DNA of 64,000 nucleotides. Origin: JAICNG01 sp035249985 (GTDB lineage Bacteria; Gemmatimonadota; Gemmatimonadetes; Gemmatimonadales; Gemmatimonadaceae). The stretch lies in NCBI GenBank assembly GCA_035249985.1, contig DATFFP010000051.1, positions 12,879 through 76,878 on the forward strand, read 5' to 3'. The translations under genes were made by a program, and so were the position numbers. The notes beneath the pieces are model-generated. The model had not been told where the DNA came from. It saw only the letters and a list, made by a program, of their open reading frames with translations, and ran no database searches. Each line of letters opens with the position of its first letter. The stretch's first letter is position 1. Below, one piece after another: positions 34,301 through 42,875 of this stretch.

Positions 34301-35335
34301 ATGACGCGGGCGGCGGAGATCGAGCGCGAGTTGTCCGATCCCGCTACTGCGCGAGATTCGCGCCGGCTCGCGGAGCTGGGACGAGAGCATAGCCGGCTCG
34401 CACCGGTCAAGGAGATGGCGTCCCGTCTCGAGCGGTCCGAGAACGAGCTCGCGCAGGTGCGCGAGCTCGTTGGCGTTGATGATCCCGAGATGGCCGCGGA
34501 AGCACGCGCCGAAGAGGAGCGACTGCGGGCCGAGATCCTCCGCATCGAGACCGCGCTCACGCCGCTCCTCATCCCGCGTGATCCACTCGACGAGCGCGAC
34601 GCCATCGTCGAGATCCGCGCTGGCACGGGCGGCGACGAGGCCGCGCTCTTCGCCTTCGACCTGCACCGCATGTACACGCGGTTCATCGAGCGGCAGGGGT
34701 GGAAGTGGGAGACGATCTCGATGTCCGAAGGTACCTTGGGTGGTCTCAAGGAGGTCATCTTCAAGGTGCACGGGAACGACGCGTTCGGCGCGATGCGATG
34801 GGAATCCGGGGTGCATCGGGTGCAGCGCGTGCCGGCGACCGAGAACCAGGGACGCATCCACACATCGGCCGCGACGGTCGCGGTGCTGCCCGAGGCCGAA
34901 GAGGTCGACGTCAAGATCGAGGACAAGGACCTCCGCATCGACGTGTTTCGCGCCTCGGGCCCGGGCGGCCAGGGTGTCAACACCACCGACTCGGCGGTGC
35001 GGATTACGCACCTCCCGTCCGGGATCGTCGTGAGCCAGCAGGATCAGCGCTCCCAGATCCAGAACCGGGCGCGCGCCATGGAGGTATTGCGAGCGCGCCT
35101 TCTGGACCTCAAGGTCGCGGAGCAGGAAGCCGAGCGCTCTCGCATGCGCAAAACGCAGGTCGGCACCGGCGATCGCTCCGCCAAGATTCGGACGTACAAC
35201 TTTCCTCAGAATCGCGTGACCGACCATCGGATCCACCTGACGATGCACGAGCTGTCGCGAATCCTCGAGGGCGAGATCGGCCCGCTGATCGAGGCGCTTC
35301 GTCAGGCGGACATCGAGGAGCGGCTCAATGGCTGA
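34301..35335 (+). CDS. prfA: Peptide chain release factor 1
   Basis: Release factor for UAA and UAG stops, 344 residues from the ATG at 34301. The peptidyl-tRNA hydrolysis motif GGQ is at 222-224 (ASGPGGQGVNTTDSAVRITH). The family's N-terminal helix is only partly included from this ATG: the ten codons upstream (LSIRDRLADA) continue it in frame, and begin with a CTG at 34271 that overlaps the rpmE stop (CTGA). The protein probably starts there with a non-standard codon, giving 354 residues. Its stop overlaps prmC, whose enzyme methylates the GGQ glutamine. Confidence 0.93.
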   Translation: MTRAAEIERELSDPATARDSRRLAELGREHSRLAPVKEMASRLERSENELAQVRELVGVDDPEMAAEARAEEERLRAEILRIETALTPLLIPRDPLDERDAIVEIRAGTGGDEAALFAFDLHRMYTRFIERQGWKWETISMSEGTLGGLKEVIFKVHGNDAFGAMRWESGVHRVQRVPATENQGRIHTSAATVAVLPEAEEVDVKIEDKDLRIDVFRASGPGGQGVNTTDSAVRITHLPSGIVVSQQDQRSQIQNRARAMEVLRARLLDLKVAEQEAERSRMRKTQVGTGDRSAKIRTYNFPQNRVTDHRIHLTMHELSRILEGEIGPLIEALRQADIEERLNG

Positions 35336-36218
35336 CGTGCTGGCGTTCCCCACGTTAGGCACCGTCGCACCGGCACGCGTGGGAGACATCGTTGCGGCGC
35401 TGTCCGCGCATCTGGCAGGGGCCCGGGTTCCCGACGCCCAGCGCGAGGCTCGCGACATCGTCGCGGCGATCGTCGACATGCCGCGGTTCTGGCCATCGAT
35501 GCACCGTGACGCGACGCTGGACGTCGAGCGCTGCCGGCGCGCGTGGGACGCGGCGCGGAAGCGCGCACGCGGGGCGCCGTTCGCGTATGCGGTGGGGCGC
35601 GCCGCCTTCCGGCACCTCACGCTCGACGTGGACGAGCGGGTGCTCATTCCGCGTCAGGAGACGGAGATGCTGGTCGAGTGCATCCTCGATCGAGCCTCGC
35701 GCGGCGTCGCCATCGATGTGGGCACCGGCTCCGGTGCGATCGCGCTCGCGCTCGCGACCGAAGGGGCATACAGCCGCGTAATTGCCACCGACGTATCGAG
35801 CGAGGCGCTGGAGTGCGCGCGGGCCAATGTGGGGCGGCTTTCGTCGTCCCTCCGTGCGCCGGTCGAGCTGCGACTCGGCTCGTTACTCGCCCCGGTTCGG
35901 GGTGAGCGTGCGACCGTGCTCGCGTCGAATCCGCCATACATCACGTACGACGAGGCATGTACGCTGCCCGTGAGCGTTCGAGATTGGGAGCCGCCCCTGG
36001 CGCTCTTCGCGGCACGGAACGGGATGGCCGCGATCGAGACGATCATTCGTGAAGGCGCGGCCATCCTCGAGCCTGATGGACTTCTCGCTCTGGAGGTCGA
36101 CGCGCGGCGCGCATCGCTCGCGGCCGAGCTGGCGATGAGCGATGGTCGTTACGGCGATGTGAGCGTCGAGCGGGATTTGGCGGGACGAGACAGAATCCTA
36201 CTGGCGATTCGGCGATGA
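35328..36218 (+). CDS. prmC: Release-factor glutamine N5-methyltransferase
   Basis: SAM-dependent methyltransferase of 296 residues that methylates the GGQ glutamine of release factors. The N-terminal helical domain binds the factor. The Rossmann domain has VAIDVGTGSGAIALALA and the catalytic NPPY at 201-204. The ATG overlaps the end of prfA by 8 bases, so the enzyme is made together with its substrate. The stop is followed after eight bases by a perfect 48-base inverted repeat. Confidence 0.95.
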   Translation: MADVLAFPTLGTVAPARVGDIVAALSAHLAGARVPDAQREARDIVAAIVDMPRFWPSMHRDATLDVERCRRAWDAARKRARGAPFAYAVGRAAFRHLTLDVDERVLIPRQETEMLVECILDRASRGVAIDVGTGSGAIALALATEGAYSRVIATDVSSEALECARANVGRLSSSLRAPVELRLGSLLAPVRGERATVLASNPPYITYDEACTLPVSVRDWEPPLALFAARNGMAAIETIIREGAAILEPDGLLALEVDARRASLAAELAMSDGRYGDVSVERDLAGRDRILLAIRR

Positions 36219-36226
36219 TATCAAAG

Positions 36227-36333
36227 AGAAACGGCAAAGATGACAGAATTCAGAATACAGATTTCAGAATTCAGCAACGACGTCTCTGAATTCTGAAATC
36301 TGTATTCTGAATTCTGTCATCTTTGCCGTTTCT
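36227..36333. repeat. Heptamer inverted repeat, CAGAATT word (copy B), perfect arms
   Basis: Arms of 48 bases (36227-36274 and 36286-36333) are exact inverted copies around an 11-base loop. From outside inward each arm reads AGAAACGGCAAAGATGA, then CAGAATT, CAGAATA, CAGATTT and CAGAATT words. The perfect match means the arms are young or are kept identical by conversion. It lies between prmC and ylbF, both on the plus strand. Confidence 0.93.
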
Positions 36334-36355
36334 TACCACTTTGAGGTCCCCCTGA

Positions 36356-36709
36356 ATGCTTGAAGACAAAGCCAAAGAGCTCGGCCGCCTGATCGGGCAG
36401 AGCGCCGAATACAAGGCCGTGAAGCGCGCCAACGAGGAGCTCTCCGGCGATCGCGAAGCGGTCGCGCTCCTGCGGGAGCTCGAGAAGCTCCGGGAGGACG
36501 CGCAAAGCATGATCGCACGCGGCGAACAGCCCACCGAGGAGATGGAGCAGAAGCTCGACGAGCTCCTGGGCAAGGTGCAGAGCCACCGGGTCTATCAGGC
36601 GGTCGCCGTCGCGCAGGAAAACTTCGACAAGCTCATGATGCGCGCGAACGAGTGGATTCTCGATGGGATCAAGAAGGGCGCGCAAAGTCCGATCATCACG
36701 CTGGGATGA
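36356..36709 (+). CDS. YlbF family protein
   Basis: Small all-helical cytoplasmic protein of 117 residues, the usual length, in the YlbF/YmcA family. It opens MLEDKAKELGRLIGQSAEYKA and closes NFDKLMMRANEWILDGIKKG. In Bacillus, YlbF, YmcA and YaaT form a complex that affects RNA decay by RNase Y and the phosphorelay; outside Firmicutes the role is little known. The stop overlaps tmk (ATGA). Confidence 0.85.
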   Translation: MLEDKAKELGRLIGQSAEYKAVKRANEELSGDREAVALLRELEKLREDAQSMIARGEQPTEEMEQKLDELLGKVQSHRVYQAVAVAQENFDKLMMRANEWILDGIKKGAQSPIITLG

Positions 36710-37389
36710 CCGTGACGCGCGGCCGGCTCATCGTGCTCGAGGGGCAGGAGAGCTCGGGGAAGTCGACGCAGGCCCCGCGTCTGCTCCAGTGGCTCGCTGA
36801 CCACGGTATCGATGCGACGCTTCTCCGTGAGCCAGGCGGCACCGATGCCGGCGAGAAGATTCGGGAAATGGTGCTGCACGTTCCGTATCAGCTCACCCCG
36901 GCCACGGAAGCCCTTCTGTTCATGGCGTCCCGTGCGGAGCTCGTCGATCGGGTGATCAAGCCGAACCTGCGTGAAGGCCGGTCGGTGATTCTGGATCGTT
37001 TTTTTCTTTCGACGTACGCGTATCAGGTCGCGGGTCGTGGGTTGGACCCCGAGCTGGTGGCCAGCGCGAATGCCCTGGCCACGCAGGGACTGGTTCCTGA
37101 CCTTACGGTCGTGCTGACGTTGTCCGCTGCGGCACGACGAGCGCGCCTCGATCGTCGCGGCGGACACGACAAGATCGAGCGCGCGGGCGACCAGTTTCAC
37201 GCCCGTGTCGACGCGGCTTTCGAGCGATTCCTCGACCCCGCGTGGCAGGCCGGCCATCCCGAAGCCGGACCGATCATCGGGATCGACGGGGCTGGCACCG
37301 AAGATGAGGTGCTGAACCGTATCACAGCCGCGCTTACACGGGCGTGGCCCGAAACTTTCGCGGTCTCATCAGGGTTTCACCACCAGTGA
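36706..37389 (+). CDS. tmk: Thymidylate kinase
   Basis: Kinase of 227 residues that makes dTDP from dTMP. Starting at 36706 (overlap with ylbF) gives MTVTRGRLIVLEGQESSGKS: the P-loop GQESSGKS is at 13-20. The variation Q-E-S (usually LDGAGKS or IEGIDGAGKT) is unusual but Gly, Lys and Ser are kept. The TMP motif LREPGGTDAGEKIRE and DR(F)FLSTYAYQ follow; the lid contains DRRGGHDKIER. An upstream start at 36652 would read into ylbF. Confidence 0.93.
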   Translation: MTVTRGRLIVLEGQESSGKSTQAPRLLQWLADHGIDATLLREPGGTDAGEKIREMVLHVPYQLTPATEALLFMASRAELVDRVIKPNLREGRSVILDRFFLSTYAYQVAGRGLDPELVASANALATQGLVPDLTVVLTLSAAARRARLDRRGGHDKIERAGDQFHARVDAAFERFLDPAWQAGHPEAGPIIGIDGAGTEDEVLNRITAALTRAWPETFAVSSGFHHQ

Positions 37390-37393
37390 TGCA

Positions 37394-39055
37394 ATGACCC
37401 CTTCAGAGGTGCGCATGCGGTATCGTGCGTTCGTCGCGCTCGCCACGATGGCGGCTGCGCTCGTCACCGGCGGATGGTTTCTTCAGCGCGGGCTCGATGG
37501 GACGACGAGCGCCGTGAATGGCGCGCGCCTCTTCGATCAGGTCGTGTCGCATGTGGCCGACCGATATGTCGATTCGCTCTCGCAGGACAGCATCTACCGC
37601 GAAGCGCTGCAGGGAATGCTGCGGGAGCTGCACGACCCCTACACGGTCTTCCTGTCCGGGGATCGCCTCGCCCGTCTCAACGAGAACACGAGTGGCCGAT
37701 ACGCCGGCCTCGGCGTTCAAATCGACGTGCGCGACGGGTGGATCACCGTCGTCTCACCGCTCCCCGACTCGCCTGCCGAGCGCGCTGGGATTCAGACGGG
37801 CGACCGGATCGTCGAAATGGAAGGGCGATCGACGCAGGGATGGTCGGTCGACGAAGCCCAGCGCGAGCTTCGCGGTCCCAAGGGATCGCGCGTCAACATC
37901 ATGGTGGAGCGATCGGGCCTGGAGTCACTGCTGCCATTCCGCCTGACGAGGGCAGATATCCAGGTGCATGCCGTGCGCCGCACTGATCTGCTGCCCGGCA
38001 ACGTGGGGTATCTCGACATCGACGTGTTCAGCGAGCAGACCGCGAGGGAGCTGGAGAAGGAGATCCAGAACATGCGGAAGCGCGGGCTCCGCGCGCTCAT
38101 TCTGGACTTGCGCCGGAATCCGGGAGGCCTGCTCGAGCAGGGTGTCGCCGTCTCCGACCTGTTTCTGAACCGCGGCCAGGAGATCGTCTCGATGCGCGGT
38201 CGTGCGTACGGGGCCACACGCGACTTCGCCGATGAAGGGCAGCAGCCCTGGCCCGATCTTCCGATGGTGGTGCTCGTCGATGAAGGGAGTGCGAGTGCCT
38301 CGGAGATCGTCGCCGGTGCGCTTCAGGATCACGATCGCGCCGCGATTCTCGGGGAGACGACGTTCGGCAAGGGGAGTGCGCAGTCGGTCTTCGCACTGCC
38401 CGACGGGGGCGCCCTCAAGCTGACCACCGCGCGCTGGTTCACGCCCGTTGGGCGCAGCATCCAGAAGCCACGTCCCTCGGACGATGAGGAGGATGGCGTG
38501 GAGGCGCCGGAGGACGACGCGGCCCCGACGATCGCGGGCGAGATTCCGCTCGCCGACCGCACGGCCTATCGGACCGATGCCGGCCGCGTCATCTACGGGG
38601 GCGGTGGCATTACGCCCGACCTCTTCGTCTCGGATGATCCGGCGGAGCACGAGCTCGCGCTTCAGCGCGCGCTTGGTGATCAGGTTGGCCGGTTCCGCGA
38701 TGCGCTGACGGCATATGCGCTGTCGGTCAAGACGTCGCGCGCGGTGGCATCGCCGGATTTTCGTGTCACGCCGGCGATGCTCGATGCATTCCGGCAGCTG
38801 CTCGAGAGCCGCGGCATCACGATCGCGCGCGACGACTGGGACGCAGCCAGCCCCTTCGTCACCCGCCTCCTCACCTACGAGGTCGCGCGCTACGTGTTCG
38901 GCGTGCAGGCCGAGCTCCGGCGGCGGCTCGAGGAGGATCGGGCCGTGCTCACCGCTCGCGAGTTGCTCGCGGGTGATGTAACGCAGCGCACCGTCCTCGA
39001 TCGCGCAGCGGCCAAGCGAGCGGCAAAGCAGGAGGATCTGCCCGGCGCCTCATGA
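37394..39055 (+). CDS. S41 family C-terminal processing protease
   Basis: Periplasmic serine protease of 553 residues (about 546 if it starts at the ATG at 37415). A membrane anchor (FVALATMAAALVTGGWF) is followed by an N-terminal helical region, a PDZ domain (VSPLPDSPAERAGIQTGDRI) and the peptidase domain. The catalytic Ser is in GSASASEIV and the Lys in TTFGKGSAQ. An insert rich in acidic residues (SDDEEDGVEAPEDDAA) follows and the C-terminal third is an extra helical region. Such proteases trim tails of envelope proteins. The stop overlaps the DUF2520 gene. Confidence 0.92.
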   Translation: MTPSEVRMRYRAFVALATMAAALVTGGWFLQRGLDGTTSAVNGARLFDQVVSHVADRYVDSLSQDSIYREALQGMLRELHDPYTVFLSGDRLARLNENTSGRYAGLGVQIDVRDGWITVVSPLPDSPAERAGIQTGDRIVEMEGRSTQGWSVDEAQRELRGPKGSRVNIMVERSGLESLLPFRLTRADIQVHAVRRTDLLPGNVGYLDIDVFSEQTARELEKEIQNMRKRGLRALILDLRRNPGGLLEQGVAVSDLFLNRGQEIVSMRGRAYGATRDFADEGQQPWPDLPMVVLVDEGSASASEIVAGALQDHDRAAILGETTFGKGSAQSVFALPDGGALKLTTARWFTPVGRSIQKPRPSDDEEDGVEAPEDDAAPTIAGEIPLADRTAYRTDAGRVIYGGGGITPDLFVSDDPAEHELALQRALGDQVGRFRDALTAYALSVKTSRAVASPDFRVTPAMLDAFRQLLESRGITIARDDWDAASPFVTRLLTYEVARYVFGVQAELRRRLEEDRAVLTARELLAGDVTQRTVLDRAAAKRAAKQEDLPGAS

Positions 39056-39930
39056 CCCGCGACCGGGTGTTCATCCTCGGCGCCGGGCGGGCAGGGCGGA
39101 GCCTCGCACGTGCCCTTCGCGCCGGCGGGGTACAGGTCACCGGGCTTCATGGCAGGCACGCTGACGTCGCTGAGGGCATCACCGCCGGCGCACCGCCCGG
39201 GTCGTTAGGCTCCGCGACGTGCGTGCTCGTGACCGTCCGGGATGCGCAGCTCGAGGGCGCCCTCGAGACGCTGACAACCGCCGCCATCGCGCCGGCTGCC
39301 ATCGTTCTGCATGCCAGCGGCAGCGTCGACCCCACGGGCCTTGGTGCGCTTCGACGCAGCGGACACCCGTGCGGCACCTTCCACCCGCTCGTCGCGCTCT
39401 CCGACCCGGAGCACGCACCGCAGACGCTCCGCGGCGCGTGGATCGGCATCGACGGCGATCCGGAAGCACGAACGCTGTCCGAGCGCCTGGCGGCCGCGGT
39501 GGCGGCGAATGTGCTCTACATCCCTCCGGGTGAGAAGGCGCGTTACCACGCCGCCGCCGTCTTCGCGTCGAACTTTCCGACCGTGCTCATGTGTCTCGCC
39601 GAGGAGCTGCTACGCGACGCGGGGATCGCTTCGGACGTCGCACGGCGAGCCCTGCATCCGCTCTTCGCCTCGGCGGTCGAGAATCTGCGGAGCGGGGCTG
39701 GCGCGAGCGCGCTCACGGGGCCGATCGTCCGCGGCGATGCCGATACGATCGCGCGGCACCTGGATGCGCTGCGCACGCATCCCGACACGCTCGATGCCTA
39801 TCGAGCACTCTCGCGTGCGGCCTTGCGGTGGGTTCGGGAGGGTGGAACGTCCGACCATGGCCGGCTGGACGAGATCGAACGGCTGCTTCGTATTACTGAT
39901 CGATTACCTTCGTCCCCGACGGTGGCGTAA
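39052..39930 (+). CDS. Rossmann-like plus DUF2520 domain protein
   Basis: Protein of 292 residues. The N-terminal nucleotide-binding motif FILGAGRAGRSLARAL (Gly-rich loop at 10-15) and the middle CGTFHPLVALSDPEHAPQTL are typical of the DUF2520 family, which resembles F420- or NADP-dependent reductases; the substrate is unknown. The ATG overlaps the S41 protease stop. Its 3' end overlaps the convergent lolA 3' end by 38 bases. It contains a CGTTAGGC octamer read as Leu-Gly. Confidence 0.87.
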   Translation: MTRDRVFILGAGRAGRSLARALRAGGVQVTGLHGRHADVAEGITAGAPPGSLGSATCVLVTVRDAQLEGALETLTTAAIAPAAIVLHASGSVDPTGLGALRRSGHPCGTFHPLVALSDPEHAPQTLRGAWIGIDGDPEARTLSERLAAAVAANVLYIPPGEKARYHAAAVFASNFPTVLMCLAEELLRDAGIASDVARRALHPLFASAVENLRSGAGASALTGPIVRGDADTIARHLDALRTHPDTLDAYRALSRAALRWVREGGTSDHGRLDEIERLLRITDRLPSSPTVA

Positions 39931-40543
39931 AACGGAAGGCCGACGCGGGGATGGTGGGATTGAGCGTCAGCCTGGTGATCGTCACCCGCCTGACGACCTC
40001 GCTCGGCTCGGTGAGCTCGAACTGACGGATCAGTGCATCCGCGCTGTCGACCCACACCACCGCCTTCGTGAAAGCCGCGTCGACTCCTGGCTTCGGCACC
40101 AGAGACAGAACGCGCGCCGCTCTTCCATTCACCTTCTCTCGTCCGAGGTCGGTCACGTTGAATCGTGACGACGGCGCATCGAGGAACTGTGCGGTGAGGT
40201 CCGGCGACCCGGCGACGCCACTGGCGATGCGCTGGCGAATCACCTGGCCGGGTATGCTGCTCGGGAGATAGAACCACACCCACGAGCCGTCGGCGACGAT
40301 GCGGTCTCCCGCAGGATCGGTGAAGCGCACCGACACGTGGTTCGGGCGCCGCTGCACCATCTCGCCCGCCGAGCTCACCGTTTGCCCAAGCAGCGGATTC
40401 GTGATCGTCTGCGTGAACGACGCGCGGACCGTCTTGACGTTCTTGTACGCCCGCACCGCGCGATCGAGCACCGCCGTGGGTGATTGCGCGGCAACCGGTG
40501 CGGCAACGGTGACGAGGGCAATGGCAAGAACGCGTGCTCGCAT
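39893..40543 (-). CDS. lolA: Outer-membrane lipoprotein carrier protein LolA
   Basis: Periplasmic carrier of 216 residues that takes lipoproteins from the inner to the outer membrane. A signal peptide ends near PVAAQS. The mature part has SFTQTITNPLLGQTVSSAGE, QRRPNHVSVRFTDPAGDRIV, WVWFYLPSSIPGQVIR and RVTITRLTLNPTIPASAFRF, in LolA order. It works with the Lnt and lipoproteins encoded elsewhere in the window. It converges with and overlaps the DUF2520 gene; a hairpin separates it from aroF upstream. Confidence 0.9.
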   Translation of the reverse strand: MRARVLAIALVTVAAPVAAQSPTAVLDRAVRAYKNVKTVRASFTQTITNPLLGQTVSSAGEMVQRRPNHVSVRFTDPAGDRIVADGSWVWFYLPSSIPGQVIRQRIASGVAGSPDLTAQFLDAPSSRFNVTDLGREKVNGRAARVLSLVPKPGVDAAFTKAVVWVDSADALIRQFELTEPSEVVRRVTITRLTLNPTIPASAFRFTPPSGTKVIDQ

Positions 40544-40568
40544 GACGGTACTCGGTGAGGGGTGACCA

Positions 40569-40623
40569 GAGGAACGAGGAATGAGAGAGCGGATCGACTT
40601 CCTCGTTCCTCATTTCTCGCTCT
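40569..40623. repeat. Heptamer inverted repeat, GAGGAAC word
   Basis: GAGGAAC followed by GAGGAA (40569-40581) pairs with TTCCTCGTTCCTC (40599-40611); outer GAGAGAGCG and CGCTCT words add a shifted match. Short for this class, but built of the same 7-base repeats. It ends about five bases from the aroF stop. Confidence 0.7.
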
Positions 40624-40627
40624 AGTT

Positions 40628-41680
40628 CTACGCCACCCCTGCCGTCGAGGTTCCCGGAACTGGCGTTATGGTGCGCCCAATGGCGGTCGCGATCGTGCGG
40701 AGCTCGCCGACCAGCTCCGCGAACTGCTCCGGGAAGAGCGACTGCGCCCCATCCGAGAGCGCGCGCTCCGGGTTGGGATGTACCTCGACGAGGATGCCAT
40801 CGGCGCCAGCGGCGACCGCGGCACGCGCCATCGGGATCACCTTGTCGCGCAGCCCCGTGCCATGGCTCGGGTCGGCGAGAATCGGCAGGTGCGACAGCTT
40901 GTGCACGATGGGAATCGCCGTGAGGTCGAGCATGTTACGCGCCGCCGTATCGAAGCTCCGCACTCCGCGCTCGCACAGGATGACCTGCGCATTGCCTTCG
41001 CTCAGCACATACTCGGCGCTCAACAGGAGATCGGTGATCGTCGCCGCCAGGCCACGCTTGAGCAGGACCGGCCTGCCTAACCGTCCCACCGTGCGCAGCA
41101 GCGAATAGTTCTGCATGTTGCGCGCGCCGATCTGAATGCAGTCCGCGTACTCGGCGACGAGCTCGGCCCCTTCATCATCCATCGCTTCGGTGACGATGGC
41201 GAGGCCCGTTTCTCGTTTCGCGAGGGCGAGCATCTCGAGTCCGCGCTTGCCAAGGCCCTGAAACGAGTACGGTGAGCTGCGCGGCTTGAACGCGCCGCCG
41301 CGGAGACACGATGCTCCCGCGGCGCGGACGGCCCGCGCTGCCGCGATGATCTGCTCTTCCGACTCCACCGAGCAAGGCCCGGCGATGAGTGTGATGTCAT
41401 CACCGCCGACGTGCACCCCGGGCGCGATCGTGACGACCGTGTTGTCGGGATGCCACTCGCGCGACGCCTGCTTGTACGGCTTCGTGACGTGAATGACCTG
41501 CGCCACCCCAGGCAGCGTCTCGAATCGCGCGCCCTCGACGCGCCCGTCGTTACCGACGAGACCAACGGCCGTGCGCTGTGAGCCAGGCATCGGGCGAGCC
41601 TGGTAGCCGAGCTCCTCGATCAGCCTGACGACGCCAGCGACCTGCTCCGACGTGGCTCCGTGCTCCATCACAACGAGCAT
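40628..41680 (-). CDS. aroF: 3-deoxy-7-phosphoheptulonate (DAHP) synthase
   Basis: First enzyme of the shikimate pathway, making DAHP from phosphoenolpyruvate and erythrose 4-phosphate; 350 residues. The ATG at 41680 overlaps the RNase Z-like stop (TAATG). The N-terminal ferredoxin-like regulatory domain (MLVVMEHGATSEQVAGVVRL) and the TIM barrel with IAGPCSVESEEQ, RGGAFKPRSSPYSFQGLG and LADPSHGTG identify the beta subtype of type I enzymes. No other aro gene is adjacent. Confidence 0.94.
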   Translation of the reverse strand: MLVVMEHGATSEQVAGVVRLIEELGYQARPMPGSQRTAVGLVGNDGRVEGARFETLPGVAQVIHVTKPYKQASREWHPDNTVVTIAPGVHVGGDDITLIAGPCSVESEEQIIAAARAVRAAGASCLRGGAFKPRSSPYSFQGLGKRGLEMLALAKRETGLAIVTEAMDDEGAELVAEYADCIQIGARNMQNYSLLRTVGRLGRPVLLKRGLAATITDLLLSAEYVLSEGNAQVILCERGVRSFDTAARNMLDLTAIPIVHKLSHLPILADPSHGTGLRDKVIPMARAAVAAGADGILVEVHPNPERALSDGAQSLFPEQFAELVGELRTIATAIGRTITPVPGTSTAGVA

Positions 41681-42447
41681 TACCGCTCCTCGATCTCCAT
41701 GGACCACCCGTCTTCCGCGAGCACGAGCGCCCCATCGAATCGCTCGTGAACGATGCCGCGAATGTCTACCTGCTCCACGGGCGGGTAGAAGTGCGTCAGT
41801 ACCAGCGTCCGGGGTCGTGCGACCGCCGCGAGGTCACCACATCGGCTCGGCGTGAGGTGGATGGCCATCTCCCGATCGTCCGGCAGCGAGCACTCTGCAA
41901 GGAGAAGATCGCATCCCGACGCCCACCGTCCAAGTCCCTCGTCGAATCCCGTGTCGCCGGTGTACACCACTCGTCGTCCCCCATGCACGACGTCGTACGC
42001 CACGCTCTCCTCGGTGTGCGGGACCTTGAACGCACTCAAGCGCACGTCGCCGCCGAGCGCAACGACGGCGCCGGGTGCTGTCTCGTTGATCCGAACCGGA
42101 TACCCGGGCTCGCGCACCCACGCCCCGAACGCGTCCGCAAACCGCGTCAGGAGCGCGTCGATACCGGGCGGCCCAATGATGTCGACAGGAGCAGTGCGTG
42201 GCTGGGCCGCGCCATGCCGCCAGGCGAAGATCAGGAACGCGAGATCGCTCAGGTGGTCGGCGTGAAAGTGCGTGATCGCGACATGCGTGATCGCCATCCA
42301 GTCGACGCCCGCGCGCGCCAGCCGATGGACGACGCCACTGCCGCAGTCGAGCAGCACCGAGACCTGACCGGTTGTCACCAGATGACCCGCACACACGCGC
42401 GACGGTGATGGCGTCACGGTCCCCGTACCGACCGTCGTGAGGCGCAT
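41680..42447 (-). CDS. RNase Z-like MBL-fold hydrolase
   Basis: MBL-fold protein of 255 residues. The metal motif HFHADH has H60, H62, D64 and H65, opened by MRLTTVGTGTVTPSPSRVCA. GFDEGLGRW and TLVLTHFYPP supply later ligands. It resembles RNase Z, which trims the 3' end of tRNA, but lacks the long exosite arm, so it could be any MBL phosphodiesterase or aryl-sulfatase-like protein. TAATG overlaps join it to both neighbours, in an operon from the SPOR genes through smc to aroF. Confidence 0.85.
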   Translation of the reverse strand: MRLTTVGTGTVTPSPSRVCAGHLVTTGQVSVLLDCGSGVVHRLARAGVDWMAITHVAITHFHADHLSDLAFLIFAWRHGAAQPRTAPVDIIGPPGIDALLTRFADAFGAWVREPGYPVRINETAPGAVVALGGDVRLSAFKVPHTEESVAYDVVHGGRRVVYTGDTGFDEGLGRWASGCDLLLAECSLPDDREMAIHLTPSRCGDLAAVARPRTLVLTHFYPPVEQVDIRGIVHERFDGALVLAEDGWSMEIEER

Positions 42448-42875
42448 TAGCGACCGAGAAAGAGCATCCGACGGACCATGTCCGCACCGTCGGCGCGCAT
42501 GCGCAGGAGATAGACGCCCGGGGGAACGAAGCCGCCGTCAGCGGCGGTGCCATCCCATATGAAGCGGCCGTCGCAGCCGAAGCCGTTGGGGATGTCGCCG
42601 GTACCCCGACCGTAACGCCCCGCGGGGAGCTGCCCAGGAGCTTGCGCCGAGGGGACGAGCGTGCGTACGACGTTGCCGCGGATGTCGAGCACCTGGAGGT
42701 GCACGGTCGTCTCCCGCGCGAGATCGAACCACAGGCACGTGGACAGGATGCCGTCGGAGGGAAACGGATTCGGAAAATTCTGATAGAGCAGGGTCGCGCG
42801 CGGCGGCTCACTCGTCTGCGCCTGCGCGATTCCGGCACACAGGAGGAGCGCGCAGGCGGCCACCGCGCGGATCAT
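42447..42875 (-). CDS. Small secreted FlgD-like protein with Por-type PNPF motif
   Basis: Protein of 142 residues with a signal peptide cut near GIAQAQ. The mature protein opens with LYQNFPNPFPSDG, typical of the Ig-like domain found at the C-terminus of many secreted proteins (FlgD Ig-like or type IX sorting domain), followed by VHLQVLDIRGNVVRTL and GVYLLRMRADG. Here that domain is the entire mature protein rather than a tail. The N-terminal ATG overlaps the region between smc and this gene (ATGA). Function unknown; a small periplasmic or surface protein. Confidence 0.78.
   Translation of the reverse strand: MIRAVAACALLLCAGIAQAQTSEPPRATLLYQNFPNPFPSDGILSTCLWFDLARETTVHLQVLDIRGNVVRTLVPSAQAPGQLPAGRYGRGTGDIPNGFGCDGRFIWDGTAADGGFVPPGVYLLRMRADGADMVRRMLFLGR

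Noticed and set aside
39893..39930. Overlap of the 3' ends of the DUF2520 gene and lolA as a frameshift artefact
   Set aside because: Both proteins have normal family ends, so a true convergent overlap is the simplest reading.
40544..40627. Gene in the space between lolA and aroF
   Set aside because: The space holds only the GAGGAAC hairpin; no ribosome site or coding bias.
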